This document shows, piece by piece, positions 42,946 to 51,994 of a stretch of DNA of 64,000 nucleotides. Within the stretch, counting starts at the first letter, position 1. The number at the start of each line of letters is the position of its first letter. The stretch spans positions 1 through 64,000 of the forward strand of contig JAEZXX010000051.1 of the NCBI GenBank assembly GCA_023419535.1, in the 5' to 3' direction. The DNA is from Pseudomonadota bacterium. GTDB lineage: Bacteria > Pseudomonadota > Alphaproteobacteria > Rhizobiales > Rhizobiaceae. The notes below the pieces were generated by a model. The model was not told where the DNA came from. It searched no databases and saw only the letters and a program-made list of their open reading frames with translations. The position numbers and the translations under genes are program-made.

Positions 42946-43667
42946 CGGACCCTGTCGCCCTCGACCTTCCGAGCGTCGACCTCGACCAGCTTCGCCCGAT
43001 CGACGGGTTCGCCCTCGCCGGGCCCGGCGGCCCGATGCACCCGCCGCGCATCCTCGTCCTCTACGGTTCGATCCGCGAGCGGTCCTATTCCCGCCTCCTG
43101 TCCGAGGAGGCCGGCCGGCTACTCCGCTGGTTCGGCTGCGAGGTGCGGACCTTCGACCCCCGCGGCCTGCCGCTCCCGGACGGGGCGGAGCCCGACCATC
43201 CGAAGGTCAGGGAACTTCGCGACCTCGCCGACTGGTCGGAAGGCATGGTCTGGGTCAGCCCGGAGCGCCACGGCGCGATGACCGGGATCATGAAGGCGCA
43301 GATCGACTGGATACCGCTGAGCGATGGCGCGAAGCGCCCGACGCAGGGCAAGACGCTTGGCCTGATGGAGGTGTCCGGCGGCTCGCAATCCTTCAACGCG
43401 GTGAACCAGATGCGCATCCTCGGCCGCTGGATGCGCATGGTCACGATCCCGAACCAGTCGTCGGTCCCGAAGGCCTTCCTCGAGTTCGACGAGACGGGAC
43501 GCATGAAGCCGTCCGCTTATCTCAGCCGGGTCGTCGACGTCTGCGAGGAGCTGGTGAAGTTCACCTGGCTCGTGCGCGGACGCTCGGACTATCTGACGGA
43601 TCGCTACTCCGAGCGCGTCGAGAGCGCCGAGCAGCTCTCGACACGCGTGAACCAGCGCACCCTCTGA
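42942..43667 (+). CDS. arsH: ArsH NADPH-dependent FMN reductase (organoarsenical oxidase)
   Basis: The 241-residue flavodoxin-like protein has LVLYGSIRERSYSRLLSEEA (FMN phosphate loop), WVSPERHGAMTGIMKAQIDW, KTLGLMEVSGGSQSFNAVN and the C-terminal FTWLVRGRSDYLTDRYSERVE, all diagnostic of ArsH. ArsH oxidises trivalent methyl- and aromatic arsenicals to less toxic pentavalent forms. The GTG start overlaps the arsC stop (GTGA), showing translational coupling. Confidence 0.95.
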   Translation: MTDPVALDLPSVDLDQLRPIDGFALAGPGGPMHPPRILVLYGSIRERSYSRLLSEEAGRLLRWFGCEVRTFDPRGLPLPDGAEPDHPKVRELRDLADWSEGMVWVSPERHGAMTGIMKAQIDWIPLSDGAKRPTQGKTLGLMEVSGGSQSFNAVNQMRILGRWMRMVTIPNQSSVPKAFLEFDETGRMKPSAYLSRVVDVCEELVKFTWLVRGRSDYLTDRYSERVESAEQLSTRVNQRTL

Positions 43668-43689
43668 CCCTCTCGCCTCCGGACCGCCC

Positions 43690-45000
43690 ATGCTCGCCCT
43701 CGCGATCTTCGTCGCCACCCTTGTCCTCGTCATCTGGCAACCCCGGGGGCTTGGTATCGGGTGGTCGGCACTCGCCGGCGCAGCGGTGGCGCTTGCGACC
43801 GGCGTCGTCGGCTGGAGCGACGTCGAGACAGTCTGGCACATCGTCTGGGACGCGACCTTCACCTTCATCGCGCTGATCGTCATTTCGCTCGTCCTCGACG
43901 AGGCCGGGTTCTTCGCCTGGGCCGCGCTCCACGTCGCCCGCTGGGGCGGGGGCGACGGGCGGCGGCTGTTCCCGCTCATCGTCGTCCTTGGCGCGGCCAT
44001 CGCCGCCGTCTTCGCCAATGACGGCGCGGCGCTGCTTCTCACCCCGATCGTGCTCGCCATCCTCCTGCGTCTGAACTTTCCGCCCGCCGGGGCGCTCGCC
44101 TTCGTGATCGCCTGCGGGTTCGTCGCCGACACGACCAGCCTGCCGCTGGTGGTGTCGAACCTCGTGAACATCGTCACGGCGAACTTCTTCGGCATCTCCT
44201 TCGGGCAGTACGCCGCCGTCATGGTCCCGGTGAACCTCGTCTCGCTGGCGGCCACGCTCATCGTGCTCTGGGCATACTTCCGGAACGACGTACCGGCGAC
44301 CTACGATGTGGACCGCCTCGCGGAGCCGAAGAGAGCGATCCGCGACCTGGCCGTCTTCCGCACCGCCTTCCCGCTCCTCGCCCTCCTGCTTGTCGCCTAT
44401 CTCGTGACGGGGCCGCTCGGCGTGCCGATCGCCTTCGTGACGGGAGCGGCCGCCCTCGTCCTCATGGCGGTCGCCGGACGCTGGTTCCCCGGCGGGCGCT
44501 GCGCGATCGTCCCGCTCGGCAAGGTGCTGCGCGAGGCCCCGTGGCAGATCGTCCTCTTCTCGATCGGCATGTACCTCGTCGTCTACGGGCTCGGGAACGC
44601 CGGCCTGACGGACATCGCAGCAAGCGTGCTGCACTGGCTTGCCGAACGGGGAACGTTCGTCGCGACCGTCGGGACGGGCATCGTCGTGGCGGCGCTGGCC
44701 TCGGTCATGAACAACATGCCCGCCACGCTCGTCGGCGCGCTCGCTATCGACCGGGCGGACGTCGCGCCCCTGACCCGCGAGCTCATGATCTACGCCAACG
44801 TCGTCGGCAACGACCTCGGGCCGAAGTTCACGCCGATCGGCTCGCTCGCGACGCTGCTCTGGCTCCACGTCCTCGCGGGCAAGGGGCAGCGGATCACGTG
44901 GGGAGCCTACATGCGGGTCGGCCTCGTCCTCACCCCGCCCGTTCTCCTCGCAACTCTCGTCGCCCTCTGGATCTGGCTCTCGATCGTCTCGCCGCAATGA
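43690..45000 (+). CDS. arsB: ArsB arsenite efflux permease
   Basis: The 436-residue membrane protein has about 12 spans and ArsB/NhaD-superfamily motifs: SLVLDEAGFFAWAALHVAR, VFANDGAALLLTPIVLAIL, FIAGCG-like VIACGFVADTTSLPLVVSN, VASVMNNMPATLVG-type ALASVMNNMPATLVGALAI and VGNDLGPKFTPIGSLATLLW. It exports arsenite or antimonite by proton antiport. The stop overlaps the start of the broken MFS gene (ATGA). No arsA ATPase is nearby, so the permease probably works alone. Confidence 0.95.
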   Translation: MLALAIFVATLVLVIWQPRGLGIGWSALAGAAVALATGVVGWSDVETVWHIVWDATFTFIALIVISLVLDEAGFFAWAALHVARWGGGDGRRLFPLIVVLGAAIAAVFANDGAALLLTPIVLAILLRLNFPPAGALAFVIACGFVADTTSLPLVVSNLVNIVTANFFGISFGQYAAVMVPVNLVSLAATLIVLWAYFRNDVPATYDVDRLAEPKRAIRDLAVFRTAFPLLALLLVAYLVTGPLGVPIAFVTGAAALVLMAVAGRWFPGGRCAIVPLGKVLREAPWQIVLFSIGMYLVVYGLGNAGLTDIAASVLHWLAERGTFVATVGTGIVVAALASVMNNMPATLVGALAIDRADVAPLTRELMIYANVVGNDLGPKFTPIGSLATLLWLHVLAGKGQRITWGAYMRVGLVLTPPVLLATLVALWIWLSIVSPQ

Positions 45001-45711
45001 GGGCCACGCCGGGTGTCTGGAGCGACATCGTCGCCCTCGGCATCAGCCAGATCGTCGACTACGGCACGCTCTACTACAGGTTCGGCATCCTAGCCCCCGC
45101 CATGGCCCCCGACGGCGCTCGTCGCCGCCGCTTTCGCACCTGAGGCCGTCCCGTTCGTGATCGCGCTCGTCGCGATCGAGGTCGCGTCCACGTTCGTCCA
45201 GTACGGGGCGGCCTTTCCGCTCGTGGTCCAGCGTCACCCGGGAACGGCACAGCGGAGCATCCCGTACCTGACGCTGATCGCCGGGGTCGCCCCGACACTG
45301 TTCTGGCCCGTGACGACTTGGTTGCCCGAGACGATGTCGTGGCGGGAGGTCTACATCGTCTTCGCCGTTCTCAACGTTGCGGTTTATCTGCCCATCCACC
45401 TCTGGCTGGCACGTCGGTCGAAAGCCCCGACAGAACCGTGGGAGGCGGCGGTACCTCCAATTCCGGTCGCTTCTCCGTCTGGCCTCGTGCGTCCGGCTCT
45501 CCGGTCTCGGGCGTTCCTCCTGATGGGCGCCGCTTTCGCCTTCCAGAGCTTGGTGGTCTCGTCGGTACTGGTCCACATGCTGCCGATCCTCTCGGCGCTC
45601 GGGCTGCGGCTCGCGGGCGTGATGGTCAGTGCCGTGTTCGGGCCGGCTCGGGTCGCGAGGCGCTTCGTACTCATGGTGTTCGGGCGGACTCTTTCGCCGA
45701 TCGCCGCGTAG
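44997..45711 (+). pseudogene. MFS transporter of the arsenic operon, internally deleted, frameshifted and 3' truncated
   Basis: The start, coupled to arsB, reads SDIVALGISQIVDYGTLYY and FGILAPAMA, as in arsenic-operon MFS exporters. Near 45105 the frame is lost and about 75 residues (expected helices 2-4) are missing. The next part, APEAVPFVIALVAIEVASTF, TLIAGVAPTLFWPVTTWLPE and MSWREVYIVFAVLN, is in another frame. It stops at 45709-45711 after FGPARVARRFVLMVFGR, about two-thirds of the way through the usual 400 residues. The efflux function is lost. Confidence 0.8.
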
Positions 45712-45834
45712 CACTTAAGCCAGATGACCTCCGCCCAACCCAGTGAAGTTCAGCACGCCTCAGACCAATGGGTCCTAAGCCTAGACCGTGCGAGAAAGGT
45801 CAGCTTCTGTCGGCGAGCAAAGGAGGCGAGCGGG

Positions 45835-46902
45835 TCACGATGGCAGTGGAACCGGCACTCCGTACCGATCCGCGAGCGCGTAGAATGCCTCCACCGTATC
45901 GACGTCGACGGGGATGCCGTCCTCGGCGCGCCGTTCCCACTCGCGCCACTCGCGGTCGCCCGGCGCCAAGACTTCGCCCTCGTCCGCCGGCTGCGACGCG
46001 CGAAGATTTTCGAGATAGCGGCGCATGCCGGCGTCGAACTCCGCGCGCGGGATGAACGCTTCCGGGTCGATGGCCAGCACGAAGGCGCCCATGCGGCGCG
46101 GCGTCTGGAGATCGGGGCCCGGCATCGGCGCGATCTCGAAGGACAGCCGCATGCCTGTCAGTACGGCCGATAGGATCTCGGCCACCCCTGCCAGGGCGGC
46201 GCCCTTGAAGCCGAAGGCCGCACCGAGCGGGGCCAGCATATCCGCTTCGGCAGCCGACGTCGTGTCGCGGCCCTCGGGCGTCGAGGCCGTCCCCTCGGGC
46301 AAGGCAACGCCGAGGCTGCGATACAGCTGGACGCGGTTGTAGGGAATGGCGCTCGTCGCCATGTCGAGCAGCCACGGCCGCTCGCCTGCCACCGGCACGC
46401 CGACGGCGATGGGGTTGGTTCCGTGGAAGCGCTCGGCACCGCCGTGCAGACGCACGAACGCGTCGGAATTGCAGGTGGCGATGCCGATCACGCCGGCGTC
46501 CGCAGCCGCAAGCGCGTAGACGCCGGCGGCCCCGAAATGGGAGCTGTCGCGGATGGAGACCGCACCGATTCCGAACGTGCGGGACAGTTCGATCGCGCGC
46601 TCCATCGCCGTGAAGGTCGCAAGCGCCCCATGCGCGTGGTCGGCATGGAGCGTCGCAACGGCCGACCGGGCGGAGGCGAATGCAAGCCTCGGCCGTCGGT
46701 TCACCCGGCCGCCCGCCAGAACGGCGGCATAGTGAGGAAGAAGCCGGATGCCGTGGCTGTCCACGCCGATCTGCGAGGCATGCATCATCGCGCGGGTCGC
46801 CGCATCGCAGGTCGGCTCGTCCGCTCCCATGGCTGCGAGCAGGCGGCGACTGAACGCGTCGAGCGCACTTTGCGCAAAGCGCGTCGGGCGGGCGCCGCTC
46901 AC
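45835..46902 (-). CDS. Ldh-family NAD(P)-dependent oxidoreductase (YiaK/malate dehydrogenase type 2)
   Basis: The 355-residue protein has the type-2 malate/L-lactate dehydrogenase fold: MMHASQIGVDSHGIRLLPHY (catalytic His in DSHG), IRDSSHFGAAGVYALAAADA, GTNPIAVGVPV, LLDMATSAIPYNRV and GFKGAALAGVAEIL. Family members include YiaK (2,3-diketo-L-gulonate reductase), malate and ureidoglycolate dehydrogenases. The start overlaps the uxuB stop (ATGA), so a hexonate or keto-uronate substrate is more likely than malate. Confidence 0.88.
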   Translation of the reverse strand: MSGARPTRFAQSALDAFSRRLLAAMGADEPTCDAATRAMMHASQIGVDSHGIRLLPHYAAVLAGGRVNRRPRLAFASARSAVATLHADHAHGALATFTAMERAIELSRTFGIGAVSIRDSSHFGAAGVYALAAADAGVIGIATCNSDAFVRLHGGAERFHGTNPIAVGVPVAGERPWLLDMATSAIPYNRVQLYRSLGVALPEGTASTPEGRDTTSAAEADMLAPLGAAFGFKGAALAGVAEILSAVLTGMRLSFEIAPMPGPDLQTPRRMGAFVLAIDPEAFIPRAEFDAGMRRYLENLRASQPADEGEVLAPGDREWREWERRAEDGIPVDVDTVEAFYALADRYGVPVPLPS

Positions 46903-48365
46903 GGCCTGACCCCGTCAGCGGACCGCCGGATCGCGGCTTTCATGCCTTGCGTCAGCATGACCGTCAGATGCGGGAGGACGGCGTCTCGAAGGCCGGTTCG
47001 GATGCCGGAAGGCATGAAACCCGTGAGGGTGGCGAGGGCGTCGAAGACCGCTTCGGCCTTCGGCGCGACGCTCGAAACCCGGCTGGCGATCTCCGCCTCT
47101 CGAGGGTCGCGCAATGCGTAGCGAGATCCGTCGGCACGCTGCCCGAGCGCATAGTGCATCCAACTCGCCACCGCGAAGGCGAATGGTTCGGGATCGGCGC
47201 CTTCCGCCAGGGCGGCGAAGATTCGAGGCGGCAGCTTCTGCGTGCCGTCCATCGCGATCTGATACGTCAGGTGCCGGATGGCCGGATTGCGGAACCGCGC
47301 GAGAAGATCGTTGCGATAGGCGTCGAGGTCGATCCCCGGCAGCGGCGGCAGCGTACGGGCCGCCGCCGTCATCTGCCGTTCGGCGAGACCGGCGAGGCTC
47401 GCGTCCTGCATCGCCTCCGATACGGTCTCGTACCCTGCGCCGAAGCCGGCATAGGCCAGAAGCGAATGTGCGCCGTTCAGCATGCGCAGCTTCATGGCCT
47501 CGAAGGGCAGAACGTCGGGGACGAACAGGGCGCCGCCGGCTTCCCAATGGGGCCGTTCGCCGGCGAAATCGTCCTCGATCACCCATTGAGTGAAAGGCTC
47601 GGTCTCGACCGCCGCCCGATCCTGCGCACCGATCAATCCGGCCGCGTCGCGGAACGTGGTCTCCGTCGCGGCAGGCGTGATGCGATCCACCATGGTGGAT
47701 GGAAACCGTACGTTGTTGTCGACGAAGTCCCGGAGGTCGGGCCGGGTGCGCGCGGCGAAGGCCGTCACGAGGCGGCGAAGGACCCGTCCGTTGTGCGGAA
47801 GGTTGTCGCAGGAGACGATGGTGAGCGGGCCTGCCTCGTCCGCCATCCGCCGTGCGAGACCGGCCACGAGAAAGCCGACGACGCCACGCGGGTTCGAAGG
47901 GTTCGAAAGATCGTGTCGGACGGCATCGTGGCTCTCGTCGAGGCCACCGGTCGCCGGGTCGAGACCGTAGGCCTTCTCGGTCACCGTCAAGGTGACGATC
48001 CGCACCGCCGGGTCCGCGATCGCCTTAACGACCGCCTCGGGGTCGTCCGGAGCGACCAGCACATCGGCGATGCTGCCGACGATCCGAGCGCTCGGCCCTT
48101 CCGGTGCGCGGACGAGAAGCATGTAGAGTCCCGCCTGCGGGTTCAGGCCCTGCGCTGCTTCCGGGCTGCGCAGGCTGACGCCGCGGATCCGCCAGTTTCC
48201 CCCGCGCGCGGCCAGCGCGGCATCGGTGTAGACCGCCTGATGCGCCTTGTGGAACGCGCCGAGGCCCAGATGGACGATGCCGACGCCGTGCGCCTCCGGC
48301 TCGTAGCCCGGGACCGCGATATCGCGCCCGATCGGTTTGGTGGACGGCGAGAGGCGCGGGGTCAC
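46899..48365 (-). CDS. uxuB: Mannitol dehydrogenase-family oxidoreductase, probable D-fructuronate reductase
   Basis: The 488-residue polyol-type dehydrogenase has GIVHLGLGAFHKAHQAVYTD, VTLTVTEKAYGL, IVSCDNLPHNGRVLRRLV, DNNVRFPSTMVDRITP, QWVIEDDF and KLRMLNGAHSLLAY, with the catalytic Lys in the last segment. UxuB reduces D-fructuronate to D-mannonate with NADH. Placement directly after uxuA, with a GTG start overlapping the uxuA stop (GTGA), makes fructuronate the best substrate; mannitol or tagaturonate remain possible. Confidence 0.9.
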   Translation of the reverse strand: MTPRLSPSTKPIGRDIAVPGYEPEAHGVGIVHLGLGAFHKAHQAVYTDAALAARGGNWRIRGVSLRSPEAAQGLNPQAGLYMLLVRAPEGPSARIVGSIADVLVAPDDPEAVVKAIADPAVRIVTLTVTEKAYGLDPATGGLDESHDAVRHDLSNPSNPRGVVGFLVAGLARRMADEAGPLTIVSCDNLPHNGRVLRRLVTAFAARTRPDLRDFVDNNVRFPSTMVDRITPAATETTFRDAAGLIGAQDRAAVETEPFTQWVIEDDFAGERPHWEAGGALFVPDVLPFEAMKLRMLNGAHSLLAYAGFGAGYETVSEAMQDASLAGLAERQMTAAARTLPPLPGIDLDAYRNDLLARFRNPAIRHLTYQIAMDGTQKLPPRIFAALAEGADPEPFAFAVASWMHYALGQRADGSRYALRDPREAEIASRVSSVAPKAEAVFDALATLTGFMPSGIRTGLRDAVLPHLTVMLTQGMKAAIRRSADGVRP

Positions 48366-49579
48366 GCCCGCACCGAAACGATCGGATGGGTGAGTGCCGT
48401 CATGATGCCGCGCAGCTCGGCCAGGCCCTTGAGGCGCCCGATCGTCGGGTAGCCGGGCTGCCCCTTGCGGCCGAGATCGTCGATGATGTCCTGCCCGTGG
48501 TCGGGGCGCATCGGAATCTGGTGGTCGGCCCGTCCTTCCGCCTTGCGGCGCGCCTCCTCGGCCACGATCGCCGCGATCAGCGCCACCATGTCGGTACCGC
48601 CGCCCAGATGCTCGGCTTCGTGGAACGACGCCGGCACGCCGGGCTCCTCCAGCGTGACGTTGCGCAGGTGGATGAAGTGCACGCGCGGAGCGAACTCGCT
48701 CATGATCGCCGGCAGGTCGTTGTCCGGCCGCGCCCCGAGCGAGCCGGAGCACAGCGTCATTCCGTTGGCCGGGCTGTCCACGGCGTCGAGGATCGCGCGG
48801 TAGTGCGCGGCGTTCGACATGATGCGCGGCAGGCCGAGCAGCGGGAACGGCGGATCGTCCGGGTGGCAGCAGAGCCGCATGCCGAGCTTCTCGGCCACCG
48901 GCACCACCTCTTCCAGGAAGGCGATGAAGTGGGCGCGAAGCGTCGCCTCGCCGATCTCGTCGTATTCGGCCAGATGCTGCTTGACGTCGGCGATCGACAT
49001 GCTTTCCGTGGAGCCCGGAAGCCCGGCCGTCACGTTCGCAGCCAATTGACGCTTGCGGTCCTCGCTCATCGCCTCGAAGCGCCGGGCCGCCTTCACCGCG
49101 ACCTCTTCGCCGAACGATTCCGCCGCGCTTTCGCGTTGGAGGATGTGAATGTCGAAGGCGGCGAAATCGTAGAGGTCGAAGCGCATGGCCGTGCCGCCAT
49201 GCGGGACGCGGAAGGCGAGGTCGGTGCGCGTCCAGTCGAGGACGGGCATGAAATTGTAGCAGATCGTCTCGAGACCGGCGTCGCAGAGGTTCGCCAGGCT
49301 CTCCTTGTAGGCGGCGATGTGCTCGCGGAACGCGCCCTTCCGCTTCTTGATGTCCTCCGAGACCGGCAGGCTTTCGACCACCTCCCATGAGAGGCCGGAG
49401 GGCGAGCCGTCCTTCGTGCGGCCGATCTCGTCCTGACGGCGTCGGATTTCGTCCAGGGTCCACACCGCCCCGGTCGGAACGTGGTGGAGCGCGCTGACGA
49501 CACCCTCGACGCCCGCCTGTCGCATGTCGTCGATCGACGTCAGATCGCGCGGCCCAAACCAACGCCACGTCTGCCGCAT
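48362..49579 (-). CDS. uxuA: Mannonate dehydratase UxuA
   Basis: The 405-residue protein has MRQTWRWFGPRDLTSIDDMR, GVVSALHHVPTGAVWT, ICYNFMPVLDWTRTDL, LCCHPDDPPFPLLGLPRIM, SNAAHYRAILDAVDSPANG, FIHLRNV and MRPDHGQDI, all diagnostic of UxuA, including the Mn ligands in the CHPDDPP and RPDHG segments. It dehydrates D-mannonate to 2-keto-3-deoxygluconate. ATG at 49579 is the normal UxuA start. It is first in the operon uxuA-uxuB-ldh and is divergent from the GntR gene. Confidence 0.96.
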   Translation of the reverse strand: MRQTWRWFGPRDLTSIDDMRQAGVEGVVSALHHVPTGAVWTLDEIRRRQDEIGRTKDGSPSGLSWEVVESLPVSEDIKKRKGAFREHIAAYKESLANLCDAGLETICYNFMPVLDWTRTDLAFRVPHGGTAMRFDLYDFAAFDIHILQRESAAESFGEEVAVKAARRFEAMSEDRKRQLAANVTAGLPGSTESMSIADVKQHLAEYDEIGEATLRAHFIAFLEEVVPVAEKLGMRLCCHPDDPPFPLLGLPRIMSNAAHYRAILDAVDSPANGMTLCSGSLGARPDNDLPAIMSEFAPRVHFIHLRNVTLEEPGVPASFHEAEHLGGGTDMVALIAAIVAEEARRKAEGRADHQIPMRPDHGQDIIDDLGRKGQPGYPTIGRLKGLAELRGIMTALTHPIVSVRA

Positions 49580-49701
49580 CAAAGCCTCCTCAGATCCGTT
49601 TGCCGCCGACAGCGCACCAGCGATCGACAGGGTCATCTAACAAGAAGTTGACTAGTATGGAAGTATGGGAGTATCGAGAGGGCGGGAGCAGGAGGGACGC
49701 C

Positions 49702-50415
49702 GTGTCGACGGTCGCGCAATTCAAGAATGGCACGGAGCGTGGGGCCGAGCTCGACGCGACCTCGGCCATCGCGCCCCAAATCTACGGCCTCCTTCGCGGC
49801 AGGATCGTCGAAGGCGAGTTGAAGCCGGGAGAGCCGATCTCGGAGACCGAGATCGCGCGGATCTATTCGGTCTCGCGCCAGCCGGTGCGCGAAGCCTTCA
49901 TCAAGCTCAGCGAAGCCGGCCTCGTCCAGATCCGGCCCCAAAGGGGCACGTTCATTTCAGCCATCTCCGTCGCCTCGATCATGGAGGCGCGCTTCGTGCG
50001 CGAGGCGATCGAAGCCGATGTGGCGCGGACGGCAGCGGCCAAGGCCTCGCCGGAGAGCGTCGCGATCCTGCGCGATCAGATCGCGCGACAGAAGCGGGTC
50101 GCCGAAAGCGACGTCCACGCCTTCATGAAGCTCGACGAGCTCTTCCATCGCACCCTCGCCGACGTCGCTGCCGTACCCTTCGCCTGGCGCGTCGTCGAAG
50201 ACGTCAAGGCGCAGATGGACCGCATTCGCTACCTCAGCGTCGAAGAGGTCCACGTGCGCAATCTGATCGCCCAGCACGAGGCGATCGTCGAGGCCATCGC
50301 GGGCGCCGACCAGGGCGCGGCCGACGAGGCCATGCGCGCCCATCTGCGCGAGATCCTGCGTTCGCTGCCGGTCATCGCGGCCGCCCATCCCGACCTGTTC
50401 GGGACCAAAGTCTGA
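49702..50415 (+). CDS. GntR-family regulator (FadR/FCD), probable hexuronate regulator
   Basis: The 237-residue protein has a winged HTH (APQIYGLLRGRIVEGELKPG, YSVSRQPVREAFIKLSEAGL) and an FCD domain (VREAIEADVARTAAAKAS, KLDELFHRTLADVAAV, HEAIVEAIAGADQGAADEAM). A GTG at 49702 preceded by AGGAGGGA is chosen; an ATG at 49657 would add 15 residues that look non-coding. It lies between uxuA and the TRAP operon, so it most likely represses both and responds to fructuronate or mannonate, as UxuR-type regulators do. Confidence 0.88.
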   Translation: MSTVAQFKNGTERGAELDATSAIAPQIYGLLRGRIVEGELKPGEPISETEIARIYSVSRQPVREAFIKLSEAGLVQIRPQRGTFISAISVASIMEARFVREAIEADVARTAAAKASPESVAILRDQIARQKRVAESDVHAFMKLDELFHRTLADVAAVPFAWRVVEDVKAQMDRIRYLSVEEVHVRNLIAQHEAIVEAIAGADQGAADEAMRAHLREILRSLPVIAAAHPDLFGTKV

Positions 50416-50450
50416 ACACCCCACGAAGAATGCCAGGGAGGAGCTACCTT

Positions 50451-51422
50451 ATGACCACGATCCTGAAGACCGGCCTTGCGGCCCTTGCGCTTTCGTCCGC
50501 TCTGGCGGGGAGCGCGTTCGCACAGGAGCTGACGCTGAAGCTCGGCCACCTCGCGAACGAGCAGAACTCCTGGCACAAGGCCGCCCTACGCTTCGGCGAA
50601 GAGGTCTCGACCCGGACCGAGGGCCGCATCGTGGTCGAGGTGTACCCGAACGACTCGCTCGGTCGTGAGATCGATCTGATCAACGGCATGCAGCTTGGGA
50701 CGGTCGAGATGACGATCACCGGCGAGAGCCTGCAGAACTGGGCGCCGATGGCGTCCCTTCTCGCCCTTCCCTACGCCTACGAGACGCTCGAGGAGATGGA
50801 TGCTGTCGCTTCCGGAGAGATCGGCGACGAGATCGAGGCGCAGATCGTGGAGCGCGCCCAGGTGCGCCCCCTCGCCTATTTCGCGCGCGGCCCGCGCAAT
50901 CTGACGGCCAACAGCGCGATCACGACGCCCGCCGAGTTGAACGGCCTGCGCATGCGCGTGCCGAACGTTCCGCTCTTCGTCGACGTGTGGTCGGCGCTCG
51001 GCGCGCAGCCGACGCCCATGGCCTTCTCGGAGGTCTTCACCTCCCTCCAGAACGGCACGATCGCCGGACAGGAGAACCCGCTGGCCCTCATCCAGTCGGC
51101 CTCGTTCAACGAAGTGCAGAGCCATGTGAACCTGACCGAGCATGTCCGCTCGTGGATCTATCTCGCGATCGCCGAGCAGGTCTGGGCGCAGATGTCGGAG
51201 GAGGATCAGGCACACGTCCAGGAAGCGGCCCGCATCGCACAGGAGTTCGAGCGCGAGCAGTTCCTGGCCGACGAGGAGGCCATCCGCGCCGATCTGGAAG
51301 CGAAGGGCATGACCTTCACCGAGGTCGACCAGGCGGCTTTCGCCGAGGCCGCTCGCCAGCCGGTCATCGATGCGGTGGACGAGGAACTTCGCCCCATCGT
51401 GGAACAGCTCTTCGCCAACTGA
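50451..51422 (+). CDS. dctP: TRAP transporter substrate-binding protein DctP
   Basis: The 323-residue protein has a signal peptide (cleavage near SAFAQE, about residue 25) and the DctP fold: LGHLANEQNSWHKAALRFGE, PNDSLGREIDLINGMQLG, GLRMRVPNVPLFVDVWSALG with the substrate-carboxylate Arg, and TPMAFSEVFTSLQNGTIAGQ. AGGGAGGAG precedes the ATG. With DctQ and DctM it forms a sodium-coupled importer. The uxu genes and idonate dehydrogenase around it point to a hexuronate or aldonate ligand. Confidence 0.93.
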   Translation: MTTILKTGLAALALSSALAGSAFAQELTLKLGHLANEQNSWHKAALRFGEEVSTRTEGRIVVEVYPNDSLGREIDLINGMQLGTVEMTITGESLQNWAPMASLLALPYAYETLEEMDAVASGEIGDEIEAQIVERAQVRPLAYFARGPRNLTANSAITTPAELNGLRMRVPNVPLFVDVWSALGAQPTPMAFSEVFTSLQNGTIAGQENPLALIQSASFNEVQSHVNLTEHVRSWIYLAIAEQVWAQMSEEDQAHVQEAARIAQEFEREQFLADEEAIRADLEAKGMTFTEVDQAAFAEAARQPVIDAVDEELRPIVEQLFAN

Positions 51423-51439
51423 CCGCGCCGGTCCATCCC

Positions 51440-51464
51440 GAGGGGAGGCGCACGGCCTTCCCTC
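51440..51464 (+). promoter_or_regulatory. Hairpin between dctP and dctQ
   Basis: GAGGGGAGGC at 51440-51449 pairs with GCCTTCCCTC at 51455-51464 (9 of 10) around a 5-base loop. It sits in the 62-base gap after the binding-protein gene, a place where stems commonly raise binding-protein mRNA over that of the membrane subunits. The function is inferred. Confidence 0.5.
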
Positions 51465-51484
51465 CCTCAGCCAGCGGAGGATCG

Positions 51485-51991
51485 ATGTCTCTCGTCAGCC
51501 AACTCCTGCGGTTCCTGTCGCTCGCCTGCCGGGCGGCCGTGGGACTGACCTTCCTCGCCCTGATCGTGGTCGTGACGATCCAGATCACGACGCGGACCTT
51601 CGATCTCCCCTCCTTCGTCTGGACGGAGGAGCTGTCGCGCTACCTCCTGCTCTACATGGTCGCCTTCGGCATCGGCCTGTCCCTGATGACGGGCGAGTTC
51701 GTGGCCGTCGACCTTCTCCAGGAGGCGGTCTCCGAGAAGGCGGCATGGTGGATGCGCCTTCTCGCGACCGCGGCGACGGCCGCCCTCGCGGCGGTGATGA
51801 TCTGGCCCGCCTGGCGCTTCGTCTCGATCGGCGCCTTCCAGCGCTCTCCGAGCCTTCGCGTCACGATGGACCTCGTCCATGCGAGCGTCTTCGTGCTCTC
51901 GGTCCTCCTCTTTCTCTTTGCCGCGTTGCGGGTGGTGGCCATGCTGGCCGGCACCGACGACGGCCGTCCGCAGCGTCCCGAGGAGGTCTGA
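51485..51991 (+). CDS. dctQ: TRAP transporter small membrane subunit DctQ
   Basis: The 168-residue protein has four hydrophobic spans and the DctQ motif FVWTEELSRYLLLYMVAFGIG (the EE-x-S/A-R-Y/F pattern), followed by LMTGEFVAVDLL. It links DctP to DctM. It is 3 bases upstream of dctM, with a shared operon structure. Confidence 0.93.
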   Translation: MSLVSQLLRFLSLACRAAVGLTFLALIVVVTIQITTRTFDLPSFVWTEELSRYLLLYMVAFGIGLSLMTGEFVAVDLLQEAVSEKAAWWMRLLATAATAALAAVMIWPAWRFVSIGAFQRSPSLRVTMDLVHASVFVLSVLLFLFAALRVVAMLAGTDDGRPQRPEEV

Positions 51992-51994
51992 TCC

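Noticed and set aside
43561..44997. 478-codon frame antisense to arsB and arsH
   Set aside because: It is made of Asp/Glu/Arg/Gly repeats of the kind antisense to GC-rich membrane genes.
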